A stretch of DNA of 24,043 bases from Jaapia argillacea MUCL 33604 (Eukaryota > Basidiomycota > Agaricomycetes > Jaapiales > Jaapiaceae), in assembly GCA_000697665.1 (NCBI GenBank), contig KL197729.1:307791-331833 (forward strand), read 5' to 3'. Positions within the stretch are counted from its first letter, which is position 1. Each line of letters begins with the position of its first letter. Under the pieces are notes generated by a model, which saw only the letters and a list, made by a program, of their open reading frames with translations, made no database searches and was not told the DNA's origin. Below, piece by piece: positions 10,099 through 20,037 of the stretch. Made by a program: the position numbers and the translations under genes.

Positions 10099-11488
10099 TC
10101 AGTCGCAAGTTACCTGAAAAATGACGACCCATAATTTAGTACACTCAAACATCGATCCGGTTGAACACACATACCAGGGCAAGATAAGTGTGGAATCTCA
10201 ATCCGGGGAACTTCTGCCGGAGCTCACGAAGCTTCTCCTTCCCACCCTCCGCCAAAGTGACGTGCACATCTCTACAAGTAGGGGCAACATTTTTCAGTGC
10301 ATGCTCCAACGCTCCCTCCTTCTCTACGGGTTCAAGGTCACCTCGATCTTCCTCTCCTGATTCACTGCAATCCGCTTCGTCCTCTCCCGGTCCGACACCT
10401 TCTCCCACCTCACTGCCACTGCCACTGCCATCATCTGACTGACTATCATCTTCCGACTCCCTGTCACTACTTTCATCCTCACCCCCTTGCTTCAAGATGA
10501 AGTTTCCTACTAGTCGCAACGGATATCCAGCCTGACACACATCAAGCGCATCATCATGTGAACCGCTGAATGCGGCGAGGTTCGGTAGCGAGCCGGCGGT
10601 AACATCGAGAAAGTAAGCTGCATCTGGGTCGATACAATCCAAAATGCTGAGGGCTTCGATCGAGGGATGGCGAGACAAGAATGCATTGAAGACATCACAG
10701 TCGCACGAAATGAGCTTCAGCTTCAACGTGGTAAGCCGTAGCCAATTGCCGTCTCGAAATATCTCCGTGAAATCAGGGCGATCATATTCCTCTTCGTCGT
10801 GCAAAGGGGTCGGGTACCCCAAGTCCCACTGGAAATCGAGGACGCGCAAGTTAGGAGAGGCAAAGAGGAAGGCACGCAAGCGATCCGTGGATGGCATGCT
10901 TTCGAGTTCATAACTGGTTTGTTCGAACTGAAACTCCTCGAGATTCTCGATGGCAAATATCTACAACAGTCAATCAGTGGCAGAAATTTGAGGCCGGGGG
11001 AAATTACTGACTTCTGATTCGTAGATACTATAATCCCCAATCTCGCAGCCATCATACGCTTTCAAATGGCGCAATTGCGGACACGATGTCCTCAGCACCT
11101 CCCAAAGATCCTCGTCACCGATCGGCGTATCCTGGAGGTCCCAACGAAACGAAAGCAGGCCACTCATGGATTTTATGGCGGTGATAAGATGGCCATACAC
11201 TTCGGAGCTATAACCATGCCCAGGATTCGACAGGTCGGCAATTGTCAAGGTTCGAACTATGCGCGACAACGCAGGGTGGGTGGCTAATTTTTGCCAGAAT
11301 GCTGTCTCGTTTTCTCCAAGTTTTGTCTCTATCTGCCTGCAGTCGAGATAGTCGGGTACGAGGATGTCGCGGAAGAAGCGACAAGTCGAGGCGAGAGACC
11401 GAATGTCAGATCGCTTGATAATAGGGTCGAGGACCTGCGCAAGCAATTCTCCAGGGAGGTCGATAAGTGGAGTCCGAACCCTCGCCAT
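10099..11488 (-). CDS. F-box domain protein with acidic region
   Basis: Exons are 11012-11488, 10175-10960 and 10099-10113 (425 residues). Intron 1 (51 nt) has donor GTCAGT and a CTGATTGAC branch region. Intron 2 (61 nt) has donor GTATGTGTG, branch TACTAA and acceptor TTTTTCAG; without it the protein would end in a different 8-residue tail. The start is the ATG at 11488, because the open frame upstream has no ATG. Residues about 8-45 (LIDLPGELLAQVLDPI, then STCRFFRDI) form an F-box, the motif that binds Skp1 in SCF ubiquitin ligases. The rest has leucine-rich segments (LRHLKAYDGC, LRVLDFQWDLG, IEALSILDC) that probably form a substrate-binding repeat surface, followed by a long Glu/Asp/Ser/Gly acidic stretch (about 335-385). 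Such proteins are very numerous in mushrooms, and the substrate is unknown. Confidence 0.8.
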
Positions 11489-11961
11489 TTGACGGAGAAG
11501 ACCAGGGAGAGATCGCCTCGACGTCTGGCGAACACTGATACTTGTAGTACGGTGGGACGGAAGCAAGGTTCTTTATGTAAAACCGCTCGTGGAAGCAACG
11601 GCTATACAGGTCGCATCTTGGATCATTTGGATAGAGGAGCCGATTGGTTGTACGGACAGATATATATGTAAGCCTGTAGGCTGGCAGGAAAGCGAGCTAC
11701 GTCAAGGTTTCGTGGGGACGATTACATAGGCATTCTTAAGTATTCATTAAGTAGAACTACAGTCTGAGGGCCGGTATAAAGCATGGGGGTAATAACCTGC
11801 TGCCGATGAACAGTGAATCCAAGTCCGTCAATCTAAGAATGAACCATTCGGGAGAACAAATCCGTATACACCATATACGCAGCAACATAGATGGGGAGAC
11901 ATAGGTGGATTGGAAACCGAGGGGGAGGCCGAAACCGCGCTGCAGCGTGAAGCGAGGATAA
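11489..11961. other. Spacer between the F-box and metacaspase genes
   Basis: Both neighbours are on the minus strand, so this should hold the metacaspase 3' end and the F-box promoter. An alternating TA element at 11660-11666 is listed separately. No other open frame or repeat worth naming was seen. Confidence 0.5.
11660..11666 (-). promoter_or_regulatory. Possible TATA element of the F-box gene
   Basis: On the minus strand TATATAT lies 172 nt upstream of the F-box start codon, slightly further than the ~130 nt seen at the DUF6699 genes. No other TATA-like sequence is present in the spacer nearer the ATG. Confidence 0.35.
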
Positions 11962-14407
11962 TTAGATCTTCAAGACATCGTTCATATTCTGAAACAAAGG
12001 GTCAGAGGTAGCATGAATCAGAATGGGAGCCCAACTCACCAATTTTTTGAGACTGCTCAACTGTAATTCAAGTATACCGTTAGAAAACTCTCCCAATACG
12101 AAGGAGGTACAACTTACCCAGGGAACCTGAGGAGGTGCATCTTCTTTCGTGAAGGTTGTCATCTCCGTCGTCATATGTTGTAAATTCGAGCTATAGTTCA
12201 ATGATAACAATAACATCTTCGTTAGAAATCAATGATTAAAAGAGGTAACCGCTTACGAAATTCCGTGAATGAGTTGAGTAAAGGTAGGTTCGCGGTTAGC
12301 TTCCAAGACGGTGATCAGAGCCTGACAGATCAGAATGGCGACATTTCGAGTTGTTTTAAGTAGCAGAATAAGCGAAGGAGCTATAGTATCACCTACCCGG
12401 GTAAAGAAAGCGCCCATATTACTCTCATATGCAATCTGTGCATCCATACAACTCGATATCGAGACCTGTTTCACGCGAGACACATCAGTTGATGGCACCT
12501 CATACAAAAGTATCCCACTTACAACAGTAGGCCTCGGAGTCGGACTATCCGGGCAGTCTCCAATACACGTGTAATGAATTGGTTCTGGAGACGTCGTCCG
12601 GAGAAAGGGAGAAGAATTATCGCCATCACGCCCATGCGCGTGCTCCCCACTCCAAAGGCCCTGTATTTCGTCAAGCGCAGTATCGATGGCCAGTTGAGGG
12701 CGGATGTCTCCGGACCCAGTTCGATCGCGTTTTGGTCGTACTTTGGTCTTGATGACGGCCTTCGCCTTACCCTTTGAATTGCGCTTTGTTTTGAAGTTGG
12801 TTTGGAGAGGGGACGTTGGGGACATGGGAGGAGTAGGCGTGAAGGATACAGCAAGGGGAGAGGGAGGTGGTTTCGACATTGTCCTCCCTTTAATTCTCAG
12901 GGTCGAACCGGACGATGAAGGCCCGGCAATTGCGCTCGGGGGACGAGTAAATGATTGGGGTGAGGGTGTACTGTCGATTGACATGCAATTCGACACGACT
13001 TCGGTGGGAGACACATGACATGTCTGATAGATCTTGCCCGACCAAGGTGAGAAGCCTTCGCGTACTAATGAGAGAAAAGTAAGCGCTGACGAAGTAGTGA
13101 CCCAACGGTAGGATGCGTACCCTCAGCAAGTCTGCGGCCTACCAAAGAAGCCAAGAAAAATTGTCAGAAATCGAGAACAACAACGGCAATGATATCGAAA
13201 AACGTACGAGGGAGTCGTCGAGTGAGGCGCCTTTGCTTCCATTTCCACGCCGAATTGCATCTGCCGTGGGGTAGATCTTCAGGGAGGATGATGAGCGAGA
13301 ATCAACCAGTTCGTATGTCGAGGGTCGCACCTAGCATCGTGCCAGCATGGCAGCAATCGAATATTGCCTTGAGAAAGCATTCATGAGATCCTGGAGCAGG
13401 TAACATCAAGTGAGAAACTCACCACAAGGCTACTGCCTACGGGAAGCGGGGTGACGAGGGCTTTGTAGAGATACTAGAGGCTACATTAGCTCTAGTGGCA
13501 TTGATATCCAGATAAACAACACACATCGTCATATATGACGCCTTGATCACTCGTCAAGATACCTGGAACGCATCTGAGAATTGTGGAGGGAAAGCGCGTA
13601 GTGAATAGAAACTCACATTCATCCATCCCATCTTCCTCTGTTGAGTTAGGGTCATCAGACTTCTCCTGAAAACCGTGCCCTGCATCTGAGACAGTGTATG
13701 TAAGGACAAGACCAAAGAGTGGTGGTTGGAACGCACAGTAGAATATAAAGTGATCTCCCTCCCGCGCACCTTCCACAAGTTCCTTCAATCGCTCACACTA
13801 CACGCGCAGTTAGACCCACAAAAATGGTCCAGATGGGGATAGGTGTGCACGTACGATGTTATCCATCGTTGGGATGAGTTTGGAAGGATGCGAATCATCG
13901 TCTATCATCAGGATGACGTCTTCTTCTCGATAATTGAAGGTTCCTGAAAGAGATATCAGCACGGCGAACCAGGAGAAGCAAAGGATCGTCGGGAGGCCTG
14001 GCCCAAGAACACGATCCATCCGCCTGAGCAGATAGAGAACAGACAAGTGCCTTCCAATCCTCGACTTCGAATGATGTAGACTGCTCACTAATCAACACAT
14101 CCTTGAATTGCTTCGTATCGGCGTGTGATAGCTTCAACGGACTTTCGCTCTGTCCATAGTTGATCCCGATGAGAAGTGCCCTCCTGACTGGCGGGCGTTG
14201 GACTTGTGGTTGAATTCCTTCTCGTCTCGTCTCTTCTTGACTTGTCTGAGGGGGTTTCGGTGATATCAACATCCGCTGGATGTTCGAATAGAGTCTCCAG
14301 AAGATCTGAGAGACTGGGAAGATGAAGATTCGTGAAAAGGAGGTACGGAGTCCGTCGAGGATGCCATAAGGATGGGCGTGGAACGCTCTATAGAGAATTG
14401 GAGCCAT
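11962..14407 (-). CDS. Metacaspase-like cysteine peptidase (caspase domain, peptidase C14)
   Basis: Fifteen exons give 515 residues, all phases consistent: 14089-14407, 13855-13943, 13737-13797, 13617-13685, 13525-13562, 13423-13473, 13331-13367, 13208-13276, 13121-13138, 12523-13064, 12397-12465, 12257-12321, 12118-12190, 12040-12060, 11962-11988. The start sits in GCCATGG. Residues 1-75 are a basic, partly hydrophobic prodomain without the Gln-rich or zinc-finger region of classic type I enzymes. The p20 part shows ALLIGINYG (77-85), REEDVILMIDD, EGDHFIFYYAGHG with catalytic His160, EEDGMDEC, VIYDD, PLPVGSSLVAIFDCCHAGT with catalytic Cys215, and LDLPHGRCN. A disordered Pro/Ser/Lys linker (about 255-375) separates it from p10, which has VSISSCMDAQ (432-441) with the conserved Asp439 of the basic-residue S1 pocket. 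The enzyme should therefore cut after Arg/Lys. Family roles include stress response and programmed cell death; its role here is inferred only. Confidence 0.9.
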
Positions 14408-14529
14408 GGCGAGACCAGCTGAACCGTTTGTCCAAGACAACTTTAGAACGGTGTAACTGGTTTTATTTGGAGCCAAGGGCCGTGCTCGTTACCGCACGAG
14501 GCGGTGCGGTGAAGACGGGGCAGGTCTAA
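14408..14529. promoter_or_regulatory. Short divergent promoter region
   Basis: Only about 120 nt separate the metacaspase start codon (minus strand, 14407) from the probable beginning of the plus-strand coding unit near 14530. If that unit is real, the two share a bidirectional promoter. The interval is GC-rich around CCGCACGAGGCGGTGCGG (about 14492-14510, partly self-complementary) and has no TATA box. Confidence 0.25.
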
Positions 14530-14889
14530 TGCCGATTCTTCGCCCCATCAACGCGGTAGTCGAAAATATCTCGCGTGGTTTATCCGTTATCGACTTTGGA
14601 CAACGACTTTGATGACGGAGACGGCAGTGCTTCATTACGATCCAGCAAGGTGAGGGCAGCGTTGGGATTGTTGATGATCAGAGTTGACCGTTACAGTTGC
14701 ACAGGGAAAATGCTTCCGCTCCAGCCCCGAAGCCTCGTTGAACACGCATGTCGCTCTTTCAAACAAGGCCAAATTATCTGACGATGATGGCGGTGCTGCT
14801 CGGTATGCTTCAAAACGAGCTGATACTGCAACTAAGCACGCTTTCCATTGTGGCGAACTTGTCGACGGTGTTACCGCCTCCACATCTAG

Positions 14890-15519
14890 CACAAACCACA
14901 CGCTGGTAGCCCTTCAATCATCCTCCTACCTCGATTCAACCTCGTGGCCCACATCGACGGACGCTGGCACGTTGCTCTTGCCGAGACGAGCTACCTTGCC
15001 TCCGTCCCACCAGACCAAAGCCCTGTTCCACTGTTCCAAACCCTGACGAGTGTTGCTTTCCGTTACACACCCCGTCCGAGATCAGTCACTCGTCGGAATC
15101 AACGACCCCTCATGGAAAACAAGAAAGGCTGACAGGACCCTTTCCTTGTATAGACGTCCTTATCTTCGCTCCAACCAGTAACTGTGAAGCATCCAAGTTG
15201 TATTTGCTCCTCTTTCTGTGGATCCCGTCAAGAATGTCCACCCGCCCCGGTACATGAGTTTGTACGTGTCCCTGAGCCTTCTAGATTGCTTCCCGGCTTC
15301 GTGTTCGCTGATCTCGCAGTATCAGCATCATCTCCCAATAATCTACACCCTCGACCGACGGACTCCGATGGATAGATCAAACCCGTCAGTAATATCTCTA
15401 CATCTTACACCGATACCCTTGACCCAGAATCATCCTATCCAGGGATCCTACGTACGCGTAACCAAGGGCCTTTCATCTCCATCGACACGGAGGACCCCAT
15501 CTCTGAGATTGGCATTTAG
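14890..15519 (+). CDS. Partial multi-exon gene, family not recognised (3' exons)
   Basis: Three joined exons with strong codon use are supported: 14890-15084, 15154-15318 and 15376-15519 (stop TAG 15517-15519). Intron 15085-15153 has a GGCTGACAGG branch region and CT-rich acceptor; intron 15319-15375 (57 nt) has donor GTATCA. Both junctions keep phase 0. The visible protein of about 167 residues includes FNLVAHIDGRWHVALAE, a cysteine-containing segment (CICSSFCGSRQEC), PEPSRLLPGFVFADL, and an acidic tail ending DTEDPISEIGI. Further exons probably lie upstream: 14560-14649 and 14705-14880 read as protein with an intron 14650-14704 (GTGAGG donor, TTGCACAG acceptor), but I could not join them in phase to 14890. 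No domain was recognised. See the finding on the stop at 15517. Confidence 0.4.
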
Positions 15520-16344
15520 CGTAAGTCGGTTCTCGTCTATCGCTGTCTGATTACGTGCAACATCTTCACCTTCGCCCCATAGGAAAATTTGCAGTCTAAG
15601 GCTAACTCTTAAGTAGCTCGTTCGGAGATACTTGATCATGAGCCGTTGGGGCTATACGTCTTCAATCTTCTAGGCGAAAGATTTTGGGGCGCTAACGTCG
15701 GGTGCCTTGCCCCGAATCCAGGTCCAACTCTGTCCCAACTGCTTAACATGACGAAGGTGTTCCGACATGAGGTTAGACATATCTTATCTCTTTGTCTGAT
15801 GATAAAGCCTCCGCCAACGTTGCACTGCATTGTCCGCACAAGGCAAGAGATGATCTTTGCGACGAGGCAAATTATGATACGATAGAAGATGTAGAGATTA
15901 TTTGAATTCTTTTTCATTTGTGAACTTCCCCACTCGAACCATGCCACGAATACGAATACCGCGGGACAACTGTGGTGGTGGTAGGGCCTTGTTTTAGTTG
16001 GTGGGAGGCGAATTGCCGTCCATATCATCCCATCAATGCTTCCCTGCAACTGCACGTTGACCAACGAAAGGATACGAGAATCCTCCGTTGAATGGCAGGG
16101 AAAAGGAGGTACAAAGACAGAAAAATCGTATGGCTTGCTTTTCATTTCGGAGTCGAAGGAACGCCTCGAGACTTGACAGAACTCGGATAAGATGAGAGAC
16201 TGGGAACAAGGAGACACAACCTCATGTTGATGCGTAATAGCAAAAATCGCTCTGGTGAGTCAGCCTATGGTAAGTGCTGATGAAGGGTTGTTACATTGTC
16301 GAGAGATGTAAGCCCCGGCACCGACGCGGGCCATGGATTGACAG
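15520..16344. other. No resolved gene; one possible extra exon
   Basis: Immediately after the stop at 15517-15519 there is a GTAAGT donor (15521), a GGCTAACTC branch and a TAG acceptor (15616). The sequence from 15617 to about 15765 then reads as protein with good codon use (for example GLYVFNLLGERFWGA). It may be an exon of the preceding unit or of an isoform. From about 15900 to 16344 I see nothing: frames are short and the longest minus-strand frame opens at GTG. Confidence 0.35.
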
Positions 16345-17460
16345 TTAGGAGCAACAGGTGACGTTGATCATGATAAAGGAGTCTAGGGGATACCAGACAA
16401 GGTCGCATCGTGCCTTTGCCATGGGGCCGTGGTGGAAGAGATGGAGAACATGTTGGCTATTATCGGACCAAAATAGCTACAAGTGATGTGAAATGAAAAC
16501 GAGGAGATACTTGGCGGAATCAACGGCGATCCTGGATAGTTCTTGAGAGATTCGGTTGGGGAATCCAAAGTCCAACGGGGATCGTGAAGAACGCGAATTT
16601 GGAGCCAGGGTGTTCAAGAAATCATGCGAAGTCACAAGATGTTGTATGACAAATCTAAGAACTTGGTGGGGGCTTCGACCTGGGGTCGAAGACCGGGCTA
16701 ACTGTGATAGGATACAACTGGGCAAGAAGGGCTAAACACGGTATCAGGAACCATACGCATATGGTCCCAAAGGGCCATTCTTGCACCGTTCCGCGTTACG
16801 AGAGCAATCTGGAAGTCGACAGATATAGCTATGGGACTGAGTAGCCCGCCTCGCATTCGGCAGGGGAGAGCCAGATGGAACTGGAATCGGGGTGGAGATG
16901 AAAGACATGTGCATGTTTTGTCTTCGCCGATTGCTTAGCCGTTGATACATGAGGTTTAAAAGTCGGACATCAAGACGTCGATAACGGTGTCCATGGCGTC
17001 GAAAGTAGTTGCCGTTGGCATCAAATTCTCCTGAAAGGTTGTTAGAAATGGCGGGAGATGGCGGGAGAGTGATCGGCGCCCTACTGCGTGGCATGGGAAG
17101 GGGCTCACATGCACAGGGATGAAACAAATCAGGAGGTCAATTGCCGTTGGGTTCGTAAGGTTGGAGCTGACAGTCGAGGTGGCTCATCTCTCCCAGACCT
17201 GAGGGAGGAAGTGCTGTACCATCAGACGACCTCCCGAATTGCCTACGGGGTTTTTTCATTTCCGCCACGATATATATCAAAGCTGATAATGGGGCTAAGG
17301 CCATGCTGGGAAGGCATTAGAGCGCCCGAAGACAAAGCGCAGGGAGTTTCGAGCGCCGTGGTAGTTCGGAAGAGAGAGCAGAATTTGGAAGGAGGTGGTC
17401 CGGGAACTGGTCTTTGGCGCTGCCGCGAGACCGCGAGACCTCATATAGCCCATGGTCCGC
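16345..17460 (-). CDS. Probable multi-exon minus-strand gene, not fully resolved
   Basis: The 3' end is best supported: a last exon 16345-16456 joined through intron 16457-16510 (donor GTATCT, 54 nt) to an exon reaching at least 16570. The terminal protein reads LSRIAVDSANQHVLHLFHHG then a tail with LVWYPLDSFIMINV. Upstream pieces with coding-like codons include about 16745-16870 (ISVDFQIALVTRNG), 16965-17021 (TTFDAMDTVIDVLMSDF), preceded by a strong intron end (TTCTAACAACCTTTCAG) and a GTGAGC donor 78 nt before, and about 17290-17450 (ILLSLPNYHGARNSL). I could not link them into one phase-consistent chain, so either exons are missed or the gene is damaged. No family was recognised. Confidence 0.35.
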
Positions 17461-17807
17461 CCCAAATGTTTGGTTCAGATTTACTTCAGTCAGATAACGT
17501 CCCTTGCGAAGATTTGTCAAGTCACCCCTCGTCCTGCGCCTCACCTGGGACACGTTGTGGGTCGTTCCCAAGAACAGATAATCATGGTGAGTACATCATC
17601 CTATCTCTATTACCGTACAAGTCTTCCCTGAACCCGATGGTTAGGAATCAGAACCCCAGGTAACCAAAGGTAGCTATTGGTGTCTAGATTGCTATGCAAC
17701 AAAGCTCATGACGTCCGTACATAAATTCTTCTCCGAACTAGTCGTGAGTTGCCCTTTTTCTTCTACTGTCACACCCAAGTACACATTTTATTGCGCGGCA
17801 CACAGCC

Positions 17808-19488
17808 ATGGCAGAATACGACGACGTCTCACCCTCCGAAATCTCAGCCTACTTAAACTCGCGGAACCGTATAACGACATGGGTAAAATCTTCCTCTACT
17901 CGGGAGGATTTTTACTCTCCCAGCGTCCCTCCCTCTCGCATGCCATCTTATTACTCTGACGAACCTGAAGAAGAAGACGACGACCTCGAAAGCAATCATT
18001 CTATGCCTCCTCAAATGGTGCTGAGATATGGGAACGGGAGACCAGACGAGCTCATCCCATCGTATGAGCGTGCTGCGGTTGCTTGTACGGTCTTTTCGCC
18101 CCTCGAGCACATGAGTCCATGCTGACTCATTTCCAGCGCACAACCCAGGCTATTCATACAGTCGCTCAAGGACCATCTCACAACCTCTCCCTCCTCCAGG
18201 GAATTACCGAGGGCCGGTAGAAGAGTTCAGCCAATACGCTCCCCCAACTCCTCAATTTCCCGAGGATATTCGCATTTTACCCCCTCGCACCCCTTCGCCT
18301 AACTCGCGCCCGGCGGTGACGACGCGTCCCTCCTATACATCCTCGGCATCTTCCCGCCCGACAGCGCCGCCGATCCAGACTTCCTACCACCCTCAAGTCA
18401 GGCCACCGCCGGTTGGTTACTCACAATCCCACCCACTCCCTTCTCGCCCAGTGTACCAACAGCATCAGCGAGCGCAGTCGTACCAGACATCTCATAGCCA
18501 GCACCCACTTCCTCGGTCTCACACGCCACCAGCTTCATGGTACGCACCTCATCGCAGAGAAGTTCCTCCTCCCCTACCTCAACCATATAACGCATCACCG
18601 CAACCTTCTTCTCGACCCGCCACAATGTCTCACCCCCATTCTACTACTCTGCCACCTCCTCACCGTACCGATTCTAAAACCTGCTACGACTACCCCTATT
18701 GGGGAGGCGCCGAAGGGGGAGACAGTCGAAGGTCGAACACTCGTGGAAGAGCGGAGACCGTCATTGAGGAGGAAAGGGATTGGGATGACAGGGGGAGGAG
18801 TGTACCTAGGCCAGACCTTCAACGATCGCGGTCTAGGGCTGCATCCATGCACTCAAGAATGCATGAAGATCCAAGGTCAAGGCACGTCGACGGTATGAGC
18901 GACGGGGAATACCGCCGGAACGATGGCCAGAGGAGCAGGAAAATGAGCATGAGTTCGGGTGATACTTACTATGTCACTCCGAGTCCCGGGGAGAGAGTTG
19001 ACGCCCATGTAAGTTCCACCTTTATAGTTTTTGGAGTTGTCTTATCTGCTTCTTTTGCCTGGTTATCTTCCCACTGTTCCTGTGTCGAGCGCGATGTTTT
19101 GGTTCACATGACTTTCTCCACGCCTCCTACATGTGTTTTGAAAACTTTGTCCACCCTGTCTCCTGCCGTACTGTTTTCTTCCTGGTCTGAACTCCTTGAT
19201 CCACGTTCACGTTGCTTGACCATAACCCTTCAATCAACTTACTTCGCACACTATCAAAACATGTGATACCCACACTGACTCACCGTTCAATAGCCGCGTT
19301 CACAATCTTCCCTGGCGCCGTCCCCTACGTCGACCAAGCATTCTCCCACATCCAATTACTCTCAGTCTCAAGCTGGGTCCCTCAAGAAGCCCTTCTTCCA
19401 GCGCCTTTTCCACTGGGGACCCAACCCCGAGGATGATGCGAAAAATTCAGTCAGGGCCAGGAGGAATACCCTCAGTAGCCGAGCATGA
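17808..19488 (+). CDS. Proline/serine-rich intrinsically disordered protein
   Basis: Three exons, 17808-18084, 18137-19008 and 19294-19488, encode 447 residues. The start is in GCCATGGC. Intron 1 (52 nt) has a GCTGACT branch and TTCCAG; intron 2 (285 nt, donor GTAAGT) is long for this window. Composition changes along the chain: an acidic patch EPEEEDDDLE (about residues 51-60), a Pro/Ser/Gln/Tyr/His-rich centre (about 95-270), an Arg/Ser/Asp-rich part with RS dipeptides (about 285-350), and a C-terminal motif KKPFFQRLF (414-422) near a basic end. There is no signal peptide, membrane helix or folded domain. The short aromatic/basic C-terminal motif may be a docking element. I recognise no named family. 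It lies upstream of BUB3 on the same strand, with no sign that they are linked in function. Confidence 0.75.
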
Positions 19489-20037
19489 CGGCAAGGATCG
19501 TGCGCGTGTATTTCTGCTCTGTCCATGTCCATTATAGAGTTTGCCTTTCTTTATTTCTTTTCCTTTATTCGTCATGTTTGTCATGCTTCCCCATGCACCC
19601 ATGCATACCTGACCTCGTTGGACCTTGACTTGGCTAGGACTTTCTCGCTGGACTATGCTTCTTCCACCGCACATGGCATGCCTGATTATATTTTTTTTCG
19701 TACGAATGGGTTGGGGTTTTCACCTTTCTCAACTTCATGCCTCTTGTTGCACTGCCGTCCTTCACTCTCTTCATTTTTCACCTCCTGTTCTTTTTGTACC
19801 ATTATATACACGAAATGTAGCGTAGATCGATCAAACAAAATAATGATGAGGATGGCTTTGTCCTGAAGCACTGCAGTCCGGCAGTCAGTGTTGGTGGAGT
19901 GAACCGATGCCAACCCGCCGCCACCAGCGCGTTTGGGTGGCGTGGCGAAACAATGCCAAATATCCTCCTCATCGTTCCTCACCAACAGCTATAATCTCGA
20001 GTCCTGAATACCGGCACGCACTGCCAAAGTCTTCGAT
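19489..20037 (+). other. Spacer between the disordered-protein gene and BUB3
   Basis: This holds the 3' region of the upstream gene (T-rich, 19540-19800) and the BUB3 promoter. No TATA box was seen near the BUB3 start. A GC-rich patch with CCGCCGCCACC lies at about 19917-19927. No further gene was seen. Confidence 0.5.

Noticed and set aside
11488-11566. Longer F-box N-terminus
   Set aside because: The frame is open upstream of 11488 but contains no ATG, while the ATG at 11488 places the F-box at the expected distance.
12984-13014. Separate gene starting near 12984-13014 on the minus strand
   Set aside because: Splicing shows this frame is exon 10 of the metacaspase; it begins at 13064 in the same phase.
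15636-16217. 193-codon minus-strand frame
   Set aside because: It opens at GTG rather than ATG, has poor codon use, and its last part is the reverse of the possible plus-strand exon at 15617.
17088-17663. 191-codon plus-strand open frame
   Set aside because: It has no recognisable domain and mixed codon use, and it overlaps minus-strand segments with better coding character and splice signals.
19009-19263. C-terminal extension of the disordered protein through intron 2
   Set aside because: The frame runs on for about 85 codons but becomes hydrophobic and Cys-rich. A GTAAGT donor at 19009 and an AATAG acceptor at 19293 restore a basic tail with KKPFFQRLF.
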